Assembly (NCBI RefSeq): GCF_036669915.1
Contig: NC_089319.1
Coordinates: 20,517,385 to 20,581,384 of the forward strand
Length of the DNA stretch: 64,000 nt
Reading direction: 5' to 3'
Source of the DNA: Pocillopora verrucosa
Taxonomy: Eukaryota > Cnidaria > Anthozoa > Scleractinia > Pocilloporidae
Below, in pieces: positions 44,701 through 55,650 of this stretch (position 1 is the stretch's first letter; every line of letters begins with the position of its first letter). The notes below the pieces were generated by a model. That model was not told the DNA's origin. It did not search any database and worked only from the letters and a program-made list of their open reading frames with translations. The translations under genes and the position numbers were made by a program.

Positions 44701-47700
44701 TTGTTTCATCTGATAACTTGAGAAAGTTATTTTTAATCAAGGATGAGTCAAAAATATATTTAAAACGTGTCAGTTCAATATTTATCGTTTAAAGCTGCCT
44801 ACAGTTACTTCAAGTTGTTTTGTGGTATAGCAGTGCACAACATTTCATGGCTCATTAGCCATTTTAAGTACCATGTATCAGAGGACAAAAAGACTTCGTC
44901 TTTCTTTCAATAACTTGTATCGAATGACATTCAAGACGCTCAATTCATTCGCGAAAAATGGAAGTAGTCGATAGAGTTGCACTAGCCCCTGATCACCTTG
45001 TTGGTCATGTTATATTCTCTTTTCGTTGAGATGCACGTGTTAATACTCGTTACAAAAGTAAAGTGTCACGTTTATGTTGAATCGTTAATGGCCACCAATC
45101 ATTTCACCTTTTGTCTTTTCATCGTTAGAGTTAATAGGAAATGTCGTCTTACAATCTCTCTTCTCACTCGATAATCATGGCGCATCTTTGTTTGTTATGT
45201 GACTTGTTAGAGAATTGTATGGGAAGTAGTTATTTTTCGTGCATAGCCTCAGAAAACGGAGAAAACGTCACTAAACATTTAAACTAACACTCCGGTTTAT
45301 ACTGCAGCTCTGCTTTTTGATTCTATCGAGTACTTTCTAAGACCATCATAACTCTTGTTAAGGAGCCGTTTAGGAGTGGATGTTAAGCTAGAGCGATGCT
45401 ATTGAAATCCTCCACATCAATTTGATCTTGGGAATAGATAGATAATAGATAAATAGTTTTTAGAAAGTAGTACAATGATCTGCTCTATCAATTGTGTACA
45501 AAGTAGCACTTTGAACCCAATTAACAGATCAGATTGTTATATTGTTTATTGAAAATATTACCTCGAAAAACACTCCGGTTGAAACGATCTGTAACGATGA
45601 TGCATGATCTATATCCGTCCATGAGAAGACTTACAAACTGAGTTGTCACATAGGCAAAAAAAAATGATCGCTAAGTTAGATGTAACTTATATTTTTTGTG
45701 ATTAATCTAGAGCAGTTGTAGTCTGCTGGCATGTACATAACAAATCAATATTCAGAGAGTTGCCCTGAGGTTGACATAACATCGTAACACCTCACCTTGT
45801 ACCCATTTCTGAATGATATCTGCTTTGAGATGCTTCTTTGCCAAGCAAACTAGAAAAACTGTGTCGCTCATTACTGCCAAACAAATGTTTTAAAAGATTA
45901 CCGAAGAGGCATAAACTTCAAGGATAAAATATTTTTTCAACTTTAAAAATTTTACTTGCCTCTTTAAAAGTGGGAAAATTTTTTCTTAGTAATGGCACCA
46001 ATGGGACTTGTTGTTGTAGAATCTTGGACATTAAAACGATATAATTTATTCGAAAGGTTTATATTGAGTCAAGAACAACCATTCATATTGAGTTTACCCT
46101 TTGCCTTTTAAGAGAGACTCGCAAATAATTTCTACAGTATCACCCCTGAATCTCACATTAAGGTAACGACAATAAAGGAAAGGGTCACAAACTAAAGAAG
46201 CTCTTGTTTGTCATAAAACGTCTCCTTGTCAGCACCTTACGAAATGTATAGAGAACAGTATGGAGAATATACATACTGATGCGAGGGTGTACTGCGCATG
46301 CGTTAAGAGAATACTCCGCACGATGATTGAATGGGTTCAAAGCATTGCTATGTTGCACTGTTCAAAACTATCCCTGATATGTATTACAAATATGTTTCTA
46401 GGATCATTTTTCATCGACAAGGAGTTTTTAAGATTATCGACTTTTAAGCAACAAGAGTATTAGGTTCATGCTTTTTTGGTTGGCTCACTTGTACTGATCA
46501 GTCCAACATAATAAGTCATAACACAACAATATTCCCTAAACATACACATGTTCACGTTTTTCTGATTTTGACTGTAAACCTATTCGTAAAAAATGTCATA
46601 ACGGTGGTTTTCGTCCTTGATTTCAGGAATCACAAGACATGCCAGGAGTTACGAACCATAAGTCTCCGTACCCAAGGTCTTGGTCAGTTGTTTTGCCTTA
46701 AAGCGTCTACTGAAAGGGTACGACCTTTATTTTGTTTCATTTTTCATAATAGTTTGGCTTCAGTCAGAGTGGACCCTAAATCAAATCCTCCCCAGAGTGA
46801 CCGATATGTAACTTCTCCGTACTATATTTATCCATTATCCAGCAAGTAAGTGGTGAGAAGACACGATTTTTCATTGTGGTGAATTATTCTCACTCATTTA
46901 GACCAAGATGTATGGAACTTAAAGGGAGAATTTCAAGTTGAATTTTGGGAGTCAGAGGGTTACAGGTGATTTGTCGCAGCTCGATTCAGGATCATTACAT
47001 AGTTTTAACAACTGTGACTCTAAAGGCTTGTCTTTTCGGTTTTAGGGGCTTCTTTTTCTTATGATGGCTGGTCGATCAGGAAAGGTATTGTTATAAAATT
47101 GTTTTTAATCTTTTTAGCACTCCTCTAGCCTTTGACGAAGTTGTTGTAACTTCAACTCCTGGTAAAAAGGATAGAGAATACGGACATTTTGAAACTCGAA
47201 CGGCGACTGATAAGCAGATACTGTCTCATCTTTTCTCACTTTGACCTCCACTGACCGATCAGTTTTAAAACCCTTGATTTGCCAGTTTTTTGCAACTGGT
47301 GGACCAAAGGATGAATCATGTCGTCTTGATAAACTAACCCTGGGCTTCGGAGGTTGGGGAAGAAAAAAACTCAAACTTGAATAAATGAGAAAGATGCTCT
47401 ATTAAAAAAAAAGACGGAGCTAACTTAAACGTCAATCTTGTAAAACGACGGCTTTACTGAGCAACACTTCCAGACATAACTAGTTGGGACACTTCTCCAG
47501 AAAACTGTCTACGTTGTTCTTTGGCTCCTCTCCCCCTTCCAATGTTTCTCTGCCATCTTGCGGACCAAAATTGAGAGAAGCAGGGGAGACGGGAGGTGTC
47601 CCAACAAATGTGTCTGGGAGTGTAAGGTTGAAATATATGCATGCAGATGGGATTCAAATTAGAAGGTACGGTATTCACATACATTCATCAACAACAACAA

Positions 47701-50169
47701 CTTTATTTGAACCCAAAAGTTAATAATAGTCATAAATTGTTAGAAAGATAGGGCAGCCACACTAAGGTGATTAATTGACGGATATTGGTGTCAGGTACTA
47801 CTCATATTTGCACACACAGATTCTTATCAGGCAATGAGGCAGACTTCTCAGTTGACTTTGTTATTTATTTAATGAACACTTGATGAAAGCACTGACTGAT
47901 ATGTCACTGACATATGCCAAACTTGGGAGACCTACTGTTGCCTACTGTCGCTTCCATACAGACCAGTGATGATCTTTTGCAATTTTCAGGAAATTCAATG
48001 TGGAGAAAGAAATTATTCTTGTTTGTTACTTGCTTTGAATCCAAAAACATCCCAAATGGTATGCCTGGAACGCTTTTTTCCAATAGATGGGTAAGTATCG
48101 TAGAGATGATCTTTAAACGAATGTGGAGTCTATGATTGATTTCTATGAAAACGAAACTAAGTAAACTTAATAAAAGTAATCACAACAGCCAGTCTGAACA
48201 AACAAGAATACCCCTTGGACTAGTTAGAAATCAAACTAAATACATGCAAACTGCTTAAAGCGCAGAATAAACGCAAGTACTAAGTTGAGTTTCGCATGAA
48301 TATTGATTGAGGGGGTGGTACGAGTTTTCTTAGCCTATGAAGGAATGAAAAGAACCAAGCGTACTTCAACCCTGGAGTAATTTCGACACTCAATTTAAAT
48401 TTGCTCTTAATTCGATTTTGCGACCCTTGACTTGACTCTGAAATAAAGTTGGTTCCATCCTAATGTTGTGTTCTTTCCGCGCTATGTGCTTAACTCTTGA
48501 TTGCCTTTTTTTTTTTTTGATGTGTTTGTCTTTTGGCTTCACGACTTGCAATCGAAAAGGCCAGTACAGTCGAGCCTGTATTAAGCGGCACCGTATTAAG
48601 TGGTCGGTTGTCAAAGTCCCGAATTTGTTTCCCCTTAATCATTGTGATTTCCACCACTATTTAGCTGTCACCTCTATTAAGTGGTCGTGATCACCCTTAA
48701 CTAAGTCCCAACGGCCAGTTTTCATATCGTTTTTCACTTGTATTGAACGGTCTCTTGAAGCGGAACCACTTAAACAAAGCTAAGAAAAATATTTCAAGTA
48801 ACTTTTAATCCATGTTTCTCTCCCGAAATCAATGTGAGTTGTATTTTGGAGTGAGTTTTTGTACATTGAGTGATCAATTATGGTATAAAATGCCGTTTTT
48901 ACTATTATTTTTTTTATAATAGCCCTATTCTGTGGAACCTTTATAAAGCGGTTAACCTGCCATTCTTCTTAGGTGACCGCCTAATGCAGGTTCAATAGTA
49001 ATCAGGTAATGTATGCATAATATTTTTTTAAGATCTAACTCGCCTATGTCAATTTTGATCTCATCAAGGTTCCACACGATAGGCACTAACGGTCAGTATA
49101 TCGCAGCAGGAGGTCAGGCCACAGGTGAGGTGAACCTGTGGAACATCACCAAAAGTCGAAGGCTTGCTTCGATGAAAGTGTTTCAAGGTATGAAAACCGT
49201 ACGAAATTCAGTGTGACAGCGTTCTTGTAAGTCTGAGAGGGGAAATACTACGGGTAGCGGTGTCACAAAGGGTCCAAATCCGTCAACGGATCTGGACCCC
49301 CCCCCTCCCTCACGGATTTGGACCCCCCCCCCGAAAAAACGTACGCTTTTAACTTTTCTACCCATCATGAATTTTTCATATGAAGTACTGCAATGTCTCT
49401 TTAAATTAAGAGTTGCAGCAGCACAGTTTTCAAACAATTAAACTTTTACTTCAGTTTAACTTATCGTCATGATCATCATCAATAGAGAGCTTTAGCAAAC
49501 CACGACGACGACAGGAACGAGGACGTGGCCAAACAAAAGATCTAATGGGCGGAGCAATAACTCAGTGCGAGCGATTAAATTTTTTTTAAATTTCTTAGAC
49601 GCTCTCTGCTAAAACAACGACGTGAAATCTCCCAAGCAGCACCAAAAACTTTGCTACATTATACAACATTTGTTGATCACACAAAGAATAGTTCAATAGG
49701 AAAATTGTGCTGGGGGGGGGGGGGGGCGGCATTTGAACTCAATTTTTGGCTTGAGGGGTGGGCAGGAATTTGAAGAAACCAACCCTCAAAAGTTTAAATG
49801 TCTGGGGGTGGATGTTGAAGCTTTGAAATGATCAACCCGTTATGCTGAACTTGAGGTTAGGCGCTGTAAGTGATGTAACATACATCCAGCCATTTGTGAA
49901 ATTATGAAAATAAAAATTTACATTTTAACATCTTCCTCTACGTTTGCCATCCTGACCCCTTAATGCCCCAAATAACAACCACAAAATCATCACCATGGTT
50001 GTCATCGGCTCCATCATTAGGGTCCATCATGAACATTTTTACAACAATGCTATATTTATCCTGCTTATATTTTCTAGATAAAGTGAGCAGTGTTGGATTT
50101 CATCGGGACTGGCCTGTTGTAGCCTTTGGTAGTGCCAGTGGCTGTGTTCATTTGTTCTCTATTGGTTGA
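35733..50169 (+). CDS. PALB2: PALB2, partner and localizer of BRCA2
   Basis: Fourteen exons: 35733-35768, 36045-36107, 36227-38410, 39081-39275, 39639-39733, 40527-40586, 40869-40964, 41001-41144, 42016-42138, 46627-46717, 47046-47084, 47990-48090, 49069-49187 and 50078-50169. All phases agree and give 1145 residues (human: 1186). PALB2 links BRCA1 to BRCA2 and RAD51 in homologous recombination. Visible: an N-terminal coiled coil (RLLELERKHAKALRKLKRAE), the region that binds BRCA1 in vertebrates; a long polar, probably disordered middle in exon 3; a conserved-looking SLPDKEFAKLKLAKIK near residue 418, like the human LPDEDFGPLKLEKV segment; and a C-terminal WD40 domain from about 765 (WNVLYKWSLPS, SHCLLLGTTQDQLLLWNHKT, GLLFLMMAG, ALNPKTSQM, GEVNLWNI, WPVVAFGSASGCVHLFS) ending like the vertebrate protein. 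Intron 9 (4.5 kb) hosts a nested gene. Exons 7 and 8 are weakly conserved and least certain. Confidence 0.86.
38640..38965 (-). mobile_element. tRNA-derived SINE
   Basis: On the minus strand it starts near 38965 with a tRNA-like head (GATGTGGTAGATGCAGTGGC; B-box-like GGTTCAGGTGCGACACC). Its body contains GGGGGAGTAGTCATACTCCT and AGTCGCTTATG, shared with the + strand copy at 60655-60960. PALB2 intron 3. Confidence 0.6.
40119..40500 (+). mobile_element. 3' end of a LINE retrotransposon
   Basis: An open end of a reverse-transcriptase frame, RHIDTWNSLLSSVVELDSIN then AFKKALKSTFFN and TAG at 40215-40217, is a typical C terminus of animal LINE ORF2. An AT-rich 3' UTR follows, ending in AAT/AATAAAG repeats. 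The tail stops about 25 bp before PALB2 exon 6. Confidence 0.6.
42750..44228 (-). CDS. secreted proprotein with polymorphic-toxin-44-like domain
   Basis: A nested gene on the strand opposite PALB2, inside intron 9. Exons 44228-44144, 43563-43392 and 43251-42750 join in phase to 252 residues. Seen in order: an N-terminal signal peptide (SRLVSMLPLMFVILVTNG); an acidic segment with a duplicated IQELDLPxxDGSYxELEDP unit; RRRRSRR, a strong candidate proprotein-convertase site; then a basic domain of about 165 residues with 12 cysteines. That domain has SWLIRQMNRNRNN, KPWDYK, NIHYGYVGRAASIRRW and DQVAIRIGMDRYD. I recall these blocks, in this order, in the bacterial polymorphic toxin type 44 family (Ntox44, predicted to act on nucleic acid). 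The even cysteine count suggests disulfides added for life outside the cell (inference). Function is unknown: antimicrobial defence, digestion or venom are all possible. The domain match is from memory; a chance resemblance is possible but unlikely over four blocks. Confidence 0.68.
44229..46217. other. PALB2 intron 9, right part
   Basis: No exon, RNA or repeat recognised. The region just right of 44228 is the likely promoter of the nested gene. Confidence 0.4.
46218..46290 (-). mobile_element. family C repeat fragment
   Basis: Reverse-oriented TATAGAGAACAGTATGGAGA and ATATACATACTGATGCGAGG. Confidence 0.5.
46785..46965 (+). mobile_element. family B MITE, degenerate
   Basis: Contains GATATGTAACTTCTCCGTAC and ends GGGAGTCAGAGGGTTA. 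The TTAA ends are mutated. PALB2 intron 10. Confidence 0.5.
47114..47374 (-). CDS. candidate terminal exon of unknown nested gene
   Basis: An 86-codon frame on the minus strand within PALB2 intron 11. Family not recognised. It looks protein-like (PPVAKNWQIKGFKTDRSVEV; ILYPFYQELKLQQLRQRLEE) and ends with a stop. On its 5' side a long pyrimidine tract ending in AG (TTTTTTTCTTCCCCAACCTC) could be a splice acceptor, in which case the exon starts at about PRVSLSRRHD. No partner exon was identified. It may instead be a decayed retrocopy. Confidence 0.3.
   Translation of the reverse strand: MSFFLPQPPKPRVSLSRRHDSSFGPPVAKNWQIKGFKTDRSVEVKVRKDETVSAYQSPFEFQNVRILYPFYQELKLQQLRQRLEEC
48567..48998. mobile_element. 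pogo/Tigger-type MITE
   Basis: Flanked by TA on both sides. The left end CAGTCGAGCCTGTATTAAGC mirrors the right end GCCTAATGCAGGTTCAATAG, with ATTAAGTGGTC repeats inside. The TA target and CAGT-type inverted end fit Tc1/mariner-pogo elements. PALB2 intron 12. Confidence 0.65.
49280..49335. repeat. C-rich short duplication
   Basis: GGATCTGGA and GGATTTGGA are each followed by a run of 10-11 C. A G-run of about 17 follows at about 49712-49728. Both are simple-sequence features in PALB2 intron 13. Confidence 0.6.
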
Positions 50170-50743
50170 AGACAAGCTGGCTACTCTCCTGAAAACTCGA
50201 AAAACTGAACCGAATTGCAAATATGTTTGGAAGTTATTTTGGGTATCAAAATATTGGTTCTGACACCACTTTACTTCTACTGAATTGACATACATTTGAT
50301 AAAATGTAAAACTGCCAAGTTTATTAGAAATGTGAAGGAGATAGGCCATACATTAGTTTTGCAAATATATCCAATATAAATTTATATCATCAATTTAAAT
50401 AAGAAAAATACTCGAGCTTTTTGGTGTTGGGATAATAAAAGGAAAAAATAATATTAATGTTTTCTGTAAACAGAAAATGGTGACCACCACTTATCAGTAT
50501 TTAAAGCTGTAATCGAGTAGTTCATTCTTGGTTTAATATTGTTTTAAACTCTGAGAAATCAGTGCCATGTAACTCCTTGTAATTCAGATCAAAACAGTAA
50601 ACAGCGGACAGTTGATGAAAATAGAAAAAACTTCTGATCGAAAAGGTGTTATCGCGACTATAACTCCACTTTTCCTTTACTAATTTACAAGCAAATCCAA
50701 GTTCCATCGAACGGTAACCCACTGGTATGTCTTCGCTCTCATA
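50170..50743. other. convergent 3' ends of PALB2 and GT8 gene
   Basis: 574 bp of AT-rich sequence, presumably both 3' UTRs. No gene or repeat recognised. Confidence 0.5.
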
Positions 50744-51913
50744 TCACAAGTCACTTTGTTTACAATCCACATAGGGTACAACACCAAACTCTTGCCTTGG
50801 TCGAAACAGCTTTGTAGATTTCCACCAGTCCTCTAAATTATACCTTTGCAATAGCTGATAAAAATTCTTCCAGAAAATTATTTCTACATCTGTTATATCA
50901 ACAATTGGTCTGTCATACTCTGCAGCTTCTTTCCTGCTTGGTCTGCAATCTGCGGACCACGGCTTGGGGGGATGATAGCCGCCTTTGCCTCCAGCAAAGT
51001 GATAAGAGTTAAAAGGTCTGTAGGTGATGAGTCTGATGTTAAACGCGTAAGGAAGTGCTCTCCATTTACCAGCATCTGCATAATAATGCCAGAGCAAAAC
51101 TTGATCGTCGGGACAAGTATCTCTTTCGGTGGTTTCTCGCCATAAGTCCATGATTTCCTGATAGTATTTCGTGTCGGGTTTAAAAACAAGGAGACCAGCA
51201 TTAAAGCAAGGATCTACTACACCAGGTCGTGCGCATGGTACGGCGGCAAAGTCATCTGGAATATCGAACAGTTGATCGATATTCGTCATCAACATGTAAT
51301 CGGCGTCGACATAAATGATTTTAGAAAATTCAGTAAATTTCCACGCGTGAAATCGAGTGTGTGTTCCTATTATTCTGTAGCCTCGTGGTCTTCCGAACAA
51401 TCCTTCGTTTCTTTCAAAGCTCAATTTTGCATCCAGCCAGTCACAGTCCATTGCTTCGACTACTCGAGTTTCCCAACCAACTCGCTGAAGTGCCCTTTGG
51501 GCTTCTTTTGTCACTGTATCTGCAATCAGAGCAATCATGTTCTTGTGGCAAGAGAACGTTCGAATGGAGTGAGCCAGAACCAACGCAGGAACGACGAAAT
51601 TATCGTTTACCACAATTGTTAGCCATGTGACATCGCTTCTTGATTGTACATTTTCTTTGCACCATTCTTGCCCAAAACGGCTTTCAATCTGGTACGTTCT
51701 CCATTCCTTACGAGCAAGCTGTAATTCATTGTCCATAATTCTTTGCTCATAGCTCATAGCTTCTGAAATAATAATCTTAGTGTATCTGAAGAAATACGAA
51801 AGCAGTATTGGTCTCCACAGAAAGATGAAAATCACCACCGCGATCGAAATCAAGACTGTCAATCCGTAAAGACGCCGATGTGATCCGCCATGTGTTTTTT
51901 TTGTGTCCTTCAT
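50744..51913 (-). CDS. GT8-family glycosyltransferase, copy 1
   Basis: Intronless, 389 residues from Met 51913; a non-ATG codon two residues upstream is less likely. It is a type II Golgi-type protein: a short basic cytoplasmic tail, one membrane segment (about 15-36), a stem, then the GT8 domain. The domain starts TWLTIVVNDNFVVPALVLAH. YVDADYM (DxD at 203-205) binds metal and UDP-sugar. CFNAGLLVFKPD and CPDDQVLLWHYY follow, as in glycogenin- and PGSIP/GUX-like enzymes. The sugar and acceptor cannot be told. Its nearest relative is the neighbouring copy 2, same strand, with the same length and motif spacing. Confidence 0.85.
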   Translation of the reverse strand: MKDTKKTHGGSHRRLYGLTVLISIAVVIFIFLWRPILLSYFFRYTKIIISEAMSYEQRIMDNELQLARKEWRTYQIESRFGQEWCKENVQSRSDVTWLTIVVNDNFVVPALVLAHSIRTFSCHKNMIALIADTVTKEAQRALQRVGWETRVVEAMDCDWLDAKLSFERNEGLFGRPRGYRIIGTHTRFHAWKFTEFSKIIYVDADYMLMTNIDQLFDIPDDFAAVPCARPGVVDPCFNAGLLVFKPDTKYYQEIMDLWRETTERDTCPDDQVLLWHYYADAGKWRALPYAFNIRLITYRPFNSYHFAGGKGGYHPPKPWSADCRPSRKEAAEYDRPIVDITDVEIIFWKNFYQLLQRYNLEDWWKSTKLFRPRQEFGVVPYVDCKQSDL

Positions 51914-53341
51914 AGTCAAGCTACTAATAATACTACAGGTTGTTTGTGGTTAGAAGACCTGTGGTTGCGAATCGCCGGGCTGGACGAAAATTCCAATTAT
52001 AATGCATATACTACATGTTAGTCGCCTTGCTGATAGACTATCAGTCGATTTTATTCCTTGTGTGACAGGTTATATGAAAACAGGATCTGTGGGCCACGTA
52101 ATCTCTCAGATGTGCAACCATTCGTTTGGGTAATTCGATATGTTTTGAACTTATTGATGGTACGGCAGGAGAAATTCGTGAATTACTTAGATATTAACTT
52201 TTTTTTAGCTTCTTGGAAAATAGAAACACCTTTAGAAGAGCAAATATGCGTTCTTCAAAATTAAGAGACTTAAAACAAAAAATTTCGTTTCTTATCCCAA
52301 GCGATTATCCCACTGTGTGACAGATGGCGAAGCTTCCTGCCTCGTGACTTAAATATTTAATCAAAACAAGCATTGTGTAGCCCTATTCAGGTTACCAGTT
52401 TCAATTTTTCTATCAAGTCTATTTTGCCCACTGAATACAAAATAATTAGAAACGTAGGAAAATAGCGATACAATATTTCTTACAGTGGAAATTTTGCTTT
52501 AAAAGGAAGTAAGCTAGTAATTGTTTGCAATCCCGCGGAGTTGGTAAACGCCTCAATAGATTGTAGAGCTTTTGAAATATCACAGGCCAGGGAAAGCCAC
52601 AGTTCTCATTAATTAGCGCGGAAAGATGTAAACATTTAACGAAAGCTCAAGGTATTTCAATTTTCTTCTGTACGGGTAGCCCGTGCTCGTTGCTGACATA
52701 AGTACATCTGCTGCATTTCGCAAAAGCAGAATTATTTATTAAAATTGTTCGAACGAGACGGTTGCATGTAGAAACCCAAAATATCCGTGATTTCACTCTA
52801 AAAGTTAGCAGACTGCTTCATTCGAACGTTTTTTCCTATCGCGGCTGGATAGGTTGCAAGGTCCTCTTCGAAAAAAAAAAAGGTGGGTGAGCTAAAAACC
52901 GCCAAATCGCTTCGAATCGACCCAACAGTCACACCGGAGCCAAAGAAACGCTAGACTGAAGTAAAGTCAGCTATCTTTATAGTTAAATCATCAATATTTG
53001 TCACCGTTTCCGCCTATACAATTCTTTTATAGTATATATGTGGTCGTATATCGAATTTGGACTACCTGTGGCTCCAACAACTGAGATCTCGTTGGACCCG
53101 CGAGCAGGAAGGAAGTGTTTTTTACTAGCGGCACTTTAGTTTTTCCTGTCGTTTTGAAGACGGTGAAAACAATCACCAAGACTTGTTTACTGAATTTATG
53201 CTGCAGTTCTTTGGTGGAATAATTCGGCTACATATTTAATGCATTGATGCGAACTGAGTCTGTTTGGCTAAGATGGCTAGATTTTTCCTTCTGTTGAACC
53301 ATGCAAACACACGTAAGGTGTGGACTGAATCAGCACTGAAC
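51914..53341. other. spacer between the two GT8 genes
   Basis: Contains the promoter of copy 1. No exon or repeat recognised; A-rich tract near 52870. Confidence 0.4.
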
Positions 53342-53560
53342 AAGGTTCGTTCGGGTCCTTGAAAACCTGGAAAGTCCTGGAAATCTTCTTAACATAAGCA
53401 ATAAAGTTTTCAGAATTTACCTTAAAAAGAAGTGTAGAAGAATTGATTTTGAAATCTTGGGAATGAGAGGATTTATGGGGAAAATTGGATTCCTAGAAAA
53501 ATCAATCTGAGTCCTGGAAAAGTCCTGGAAACTTGTTTCTGAAAAAGGGTACGAACCCTG
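53342..53560. mobile_element. hAT-like MITE
   Basis: Left end AAGGTTCGTTCGGGTCCTTG mirrors right end GAAAAAGGGTACGAACCCTG. The interior repeats CCTGGAAAGTCCTGGAAA near both ends. Flanks ACTGAAC and ACTGAAT resemble an 8-bp target duplication, as hAT elements make. Confidence 0.55.
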
Positions 53561-53995
53561 ACTGAATCGCTTCAGTTAAGTCCACTGTTCTTAGCTTTTC
53601 GACAACACACTGTGGGAGCCACACTTTGCATCTTTGAGTCATTTGCTGATACATTTGAAATTATGATACGAACCAAATTCTGCGATTGTTTGGGGAACCT
53701 TCCTCCCTCGGTGTTTTGCTCCCTCGCTACTATAGCGCTGTATACACTCGCGCTTCGTTTACTAACCGAACTAATCTCGTACCCAGATCCTGTCGGATAC
53801 AAGACTATAATTAAACGTCTACGGAACAAGCTAAGGCGCCACCTCCTAGAAATTCGAAAGGCTTACCCTTTTTCGTGTTCATGGGGTCATAAAACATTAT
53901 TTGCCAGATGTCTGATTTCTAGAAAATATCGAGTCCCAATAATTTGGGAAAGGAAGATTGATTTTAGTGAAATTGAAACTTGTTAAATATCCAAA

Positions 53996-55189
53996 TTAAG
54001 GGAGCTCAGTCCACAAAGTGAAATTGGTTCCCTGGCTGCCAACCTTGTTACAGGCAGCAAATGGCTCAGCATGAAACTCCTGATCTGGCCGAAACCATTT
54101 CGTGGATCTCCACCAGTTCTCTAAATCGTACCTCCTTAGCAATTCGTAAAACTTCTTCCAAAAAACTAATATCATGTCATCGGTTACTAATATTGGTCTG
54201 TCGTAATCTTCAGCCTCTTTCCTACTTGGTCTGCACTTTGCCGACCATGGCTTAGGCGGACTACAGCAGGCAAAATGGAATGAATTTAGGGGCCTGTAAA
54301 TGTTGCGTCTGATGTTGAATGCGTAAGGAAGCCTTTTCCAATTGCCCTCAGCGACGTAATAATACCATAGCAGAACCTGATCATTTGGACAAGTTCCTTG
54401 TCTAGTCATTTTCCACAACAAACTCAGGATATCTTGGTACTGTTGCACGTCTGGTCTGAACACCATGAGACCTGCATTGAAACATGGATCCACTACACCC
54501 GGTCTGGAGCAAGGTGCAGCAGCAAAGTCACCTGGAATATCAAACAATTGATCGATATTCGTCATCAACATGTAATCAGCATCGACATAAATGATTTTGG
54601 AAAACTCGGTGTAGTTCCAAGCGTGGAATCGAGTATGTGTACCCTTAATTCCTGCCCCTCCAGTAAATGCACGATAGTCAATCGCGTTATATTTGGTCTC
54701 AAGCCAATCACAGTCCATTGCCTCGACTATGCGGGTGTCCCAGCCAATTTTCTGAAGAGCCCTATGTGTCTCCGTGGACAACGTGTCCGAAATCAAGGCT
54801 ACCATATTCCTCTGGCAAGAAAATGTTTGGATGGAGAGACCAAGCACCAGTGCAGGAATAGCAAATTCGTCGTTGACGACAATTGTAAGCCATGTTACAT
54901 TGTTTTTTCTCGATGTAAAATTTTCTTTGCACCATTCTTGGCCAAAGCGGCTTTCAATCTGATACATTCTCCATTCCTTGAGAGCAAGTTGAAGCTCATT
55001 TTCAAGAAACCTTTCCTCATCACTCATAACATCCTTCAAGACATAGTTCGCTATTTTAAGGTAATAAGGAGGCGGAATTGGTCCCCACGCCAAAAGAAGA
55101 CCCACCACGATTATCACGCTCAATGAAATGAGTATGCCGTAATAGGACTTTCGACAGGCCCCCTTTTTCGTTTCTGGTAAACCGTCCAT
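53996..55189 (-). CDS. GT8-family glycosyltransferase, copy 2
   Basis: Intronless, 397 residues. Same plan as copy 1: basic tail, membrane segment (about 17-35), shared stem motif YQIESRFGQEWCKEN, GT8 domain with YVDADYM (DxD at 203-205), GDFAAAPCSRPGVVDPCFNA and CPNDQVLLWYYY. The C terminus is longer and ends in a different tail. By eye the two copies agree at well over half of positions, so they are an old tandem duplication rather than a recent one. Confidence 0.86.
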   Translation of the reverse strand: MDGLPETKKGACRKSYYGILISLSVIIVVGLLLAWGPIPPPYYLKIANYVLKDVMSDEERFLENELQLALKEWRMYQIESRFGQEWCKENFTSRKNNVTWLTIVVNDEFAIPALVLGLSIQTFSCQRNMVALISDTLSTETHRALQKIGWDTRIVEAMDCDWLETKYNAIDYRAFTGGAGIKGTHTRFHAWNYTEFSKIIYVDADYMLMTNIDQLFDIPGDFAAAPCSRPGVVDPCFNAGLMVFRPDVQQYQDILSLLWKMTRQGTCPNDQVLLWYYYVAEGNWKRLPYAFNIRRNIYRPLNSFHFACCSPPKPWSAKCRPSRKEAEDYDRPILVTDDMILVFWKKFYELLRRYDLENWWRSTKWFRPDQEFHAEPFAACNKVGSQGTNFTLWTELP

Positions 55190-55549
55190 TACGACGGAGC
55201 TAGACTCTTCTAGCTTAAAAATTTTTGTTTGCAGGTTTACAACATTTGCACATCAAGTCTTTATATTGAGTGACATGGCGGATATTTAAAATTCATTTTG
55301 AAACAACAGACCTCCAGGGAAAAAAAATACGAAAACATTTGTCACTAAGTATGGAAATTAGGCTTTTGAACTGAAAAAGCCTTGTGGTCATGAATCTTAC
55401 CGATGTGATGACGAGTTAAATCTCTCTTAGGGTGTGTTAAGGTATCTTTTAAAATTTAGTCCGTTGAGCAAATTTAACGATCATGTGAAACGAGCTTTAT
55501 TTTAATCAGGGTAATAAATAATTGCTCCATGCTTAGCATGCGTATATCG

Positions 55550-55650
55550 AGTTATGGATGAACACGGGAAGTTTGGAGAGCACGAGAAAAGTGTACGAGT
55601 TGCTGGAGGCGCAGCCGAGAGCAACTCTAGCTTTTTGAGTAATAACAGCA
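55550..55650. mobile_element. foldback element fragment
   Basis: GGGAAGTTTGGAGAGCACGA and CGCAGCCGAGAGCAACTCTA: the first part matches the arms of the foldback at 28485-28776; the second mirrors GAGTTGCTGGAGGCGCAGCC just before it. Confidence 0.5.

Noticed and set aside
53572..53986. Overlapping 85- and 124-codon frames on opposite strands
   Set aside because: No recognisable domain in either frame, no convincing splice sites, and opposite-strand overlap suggests chance.
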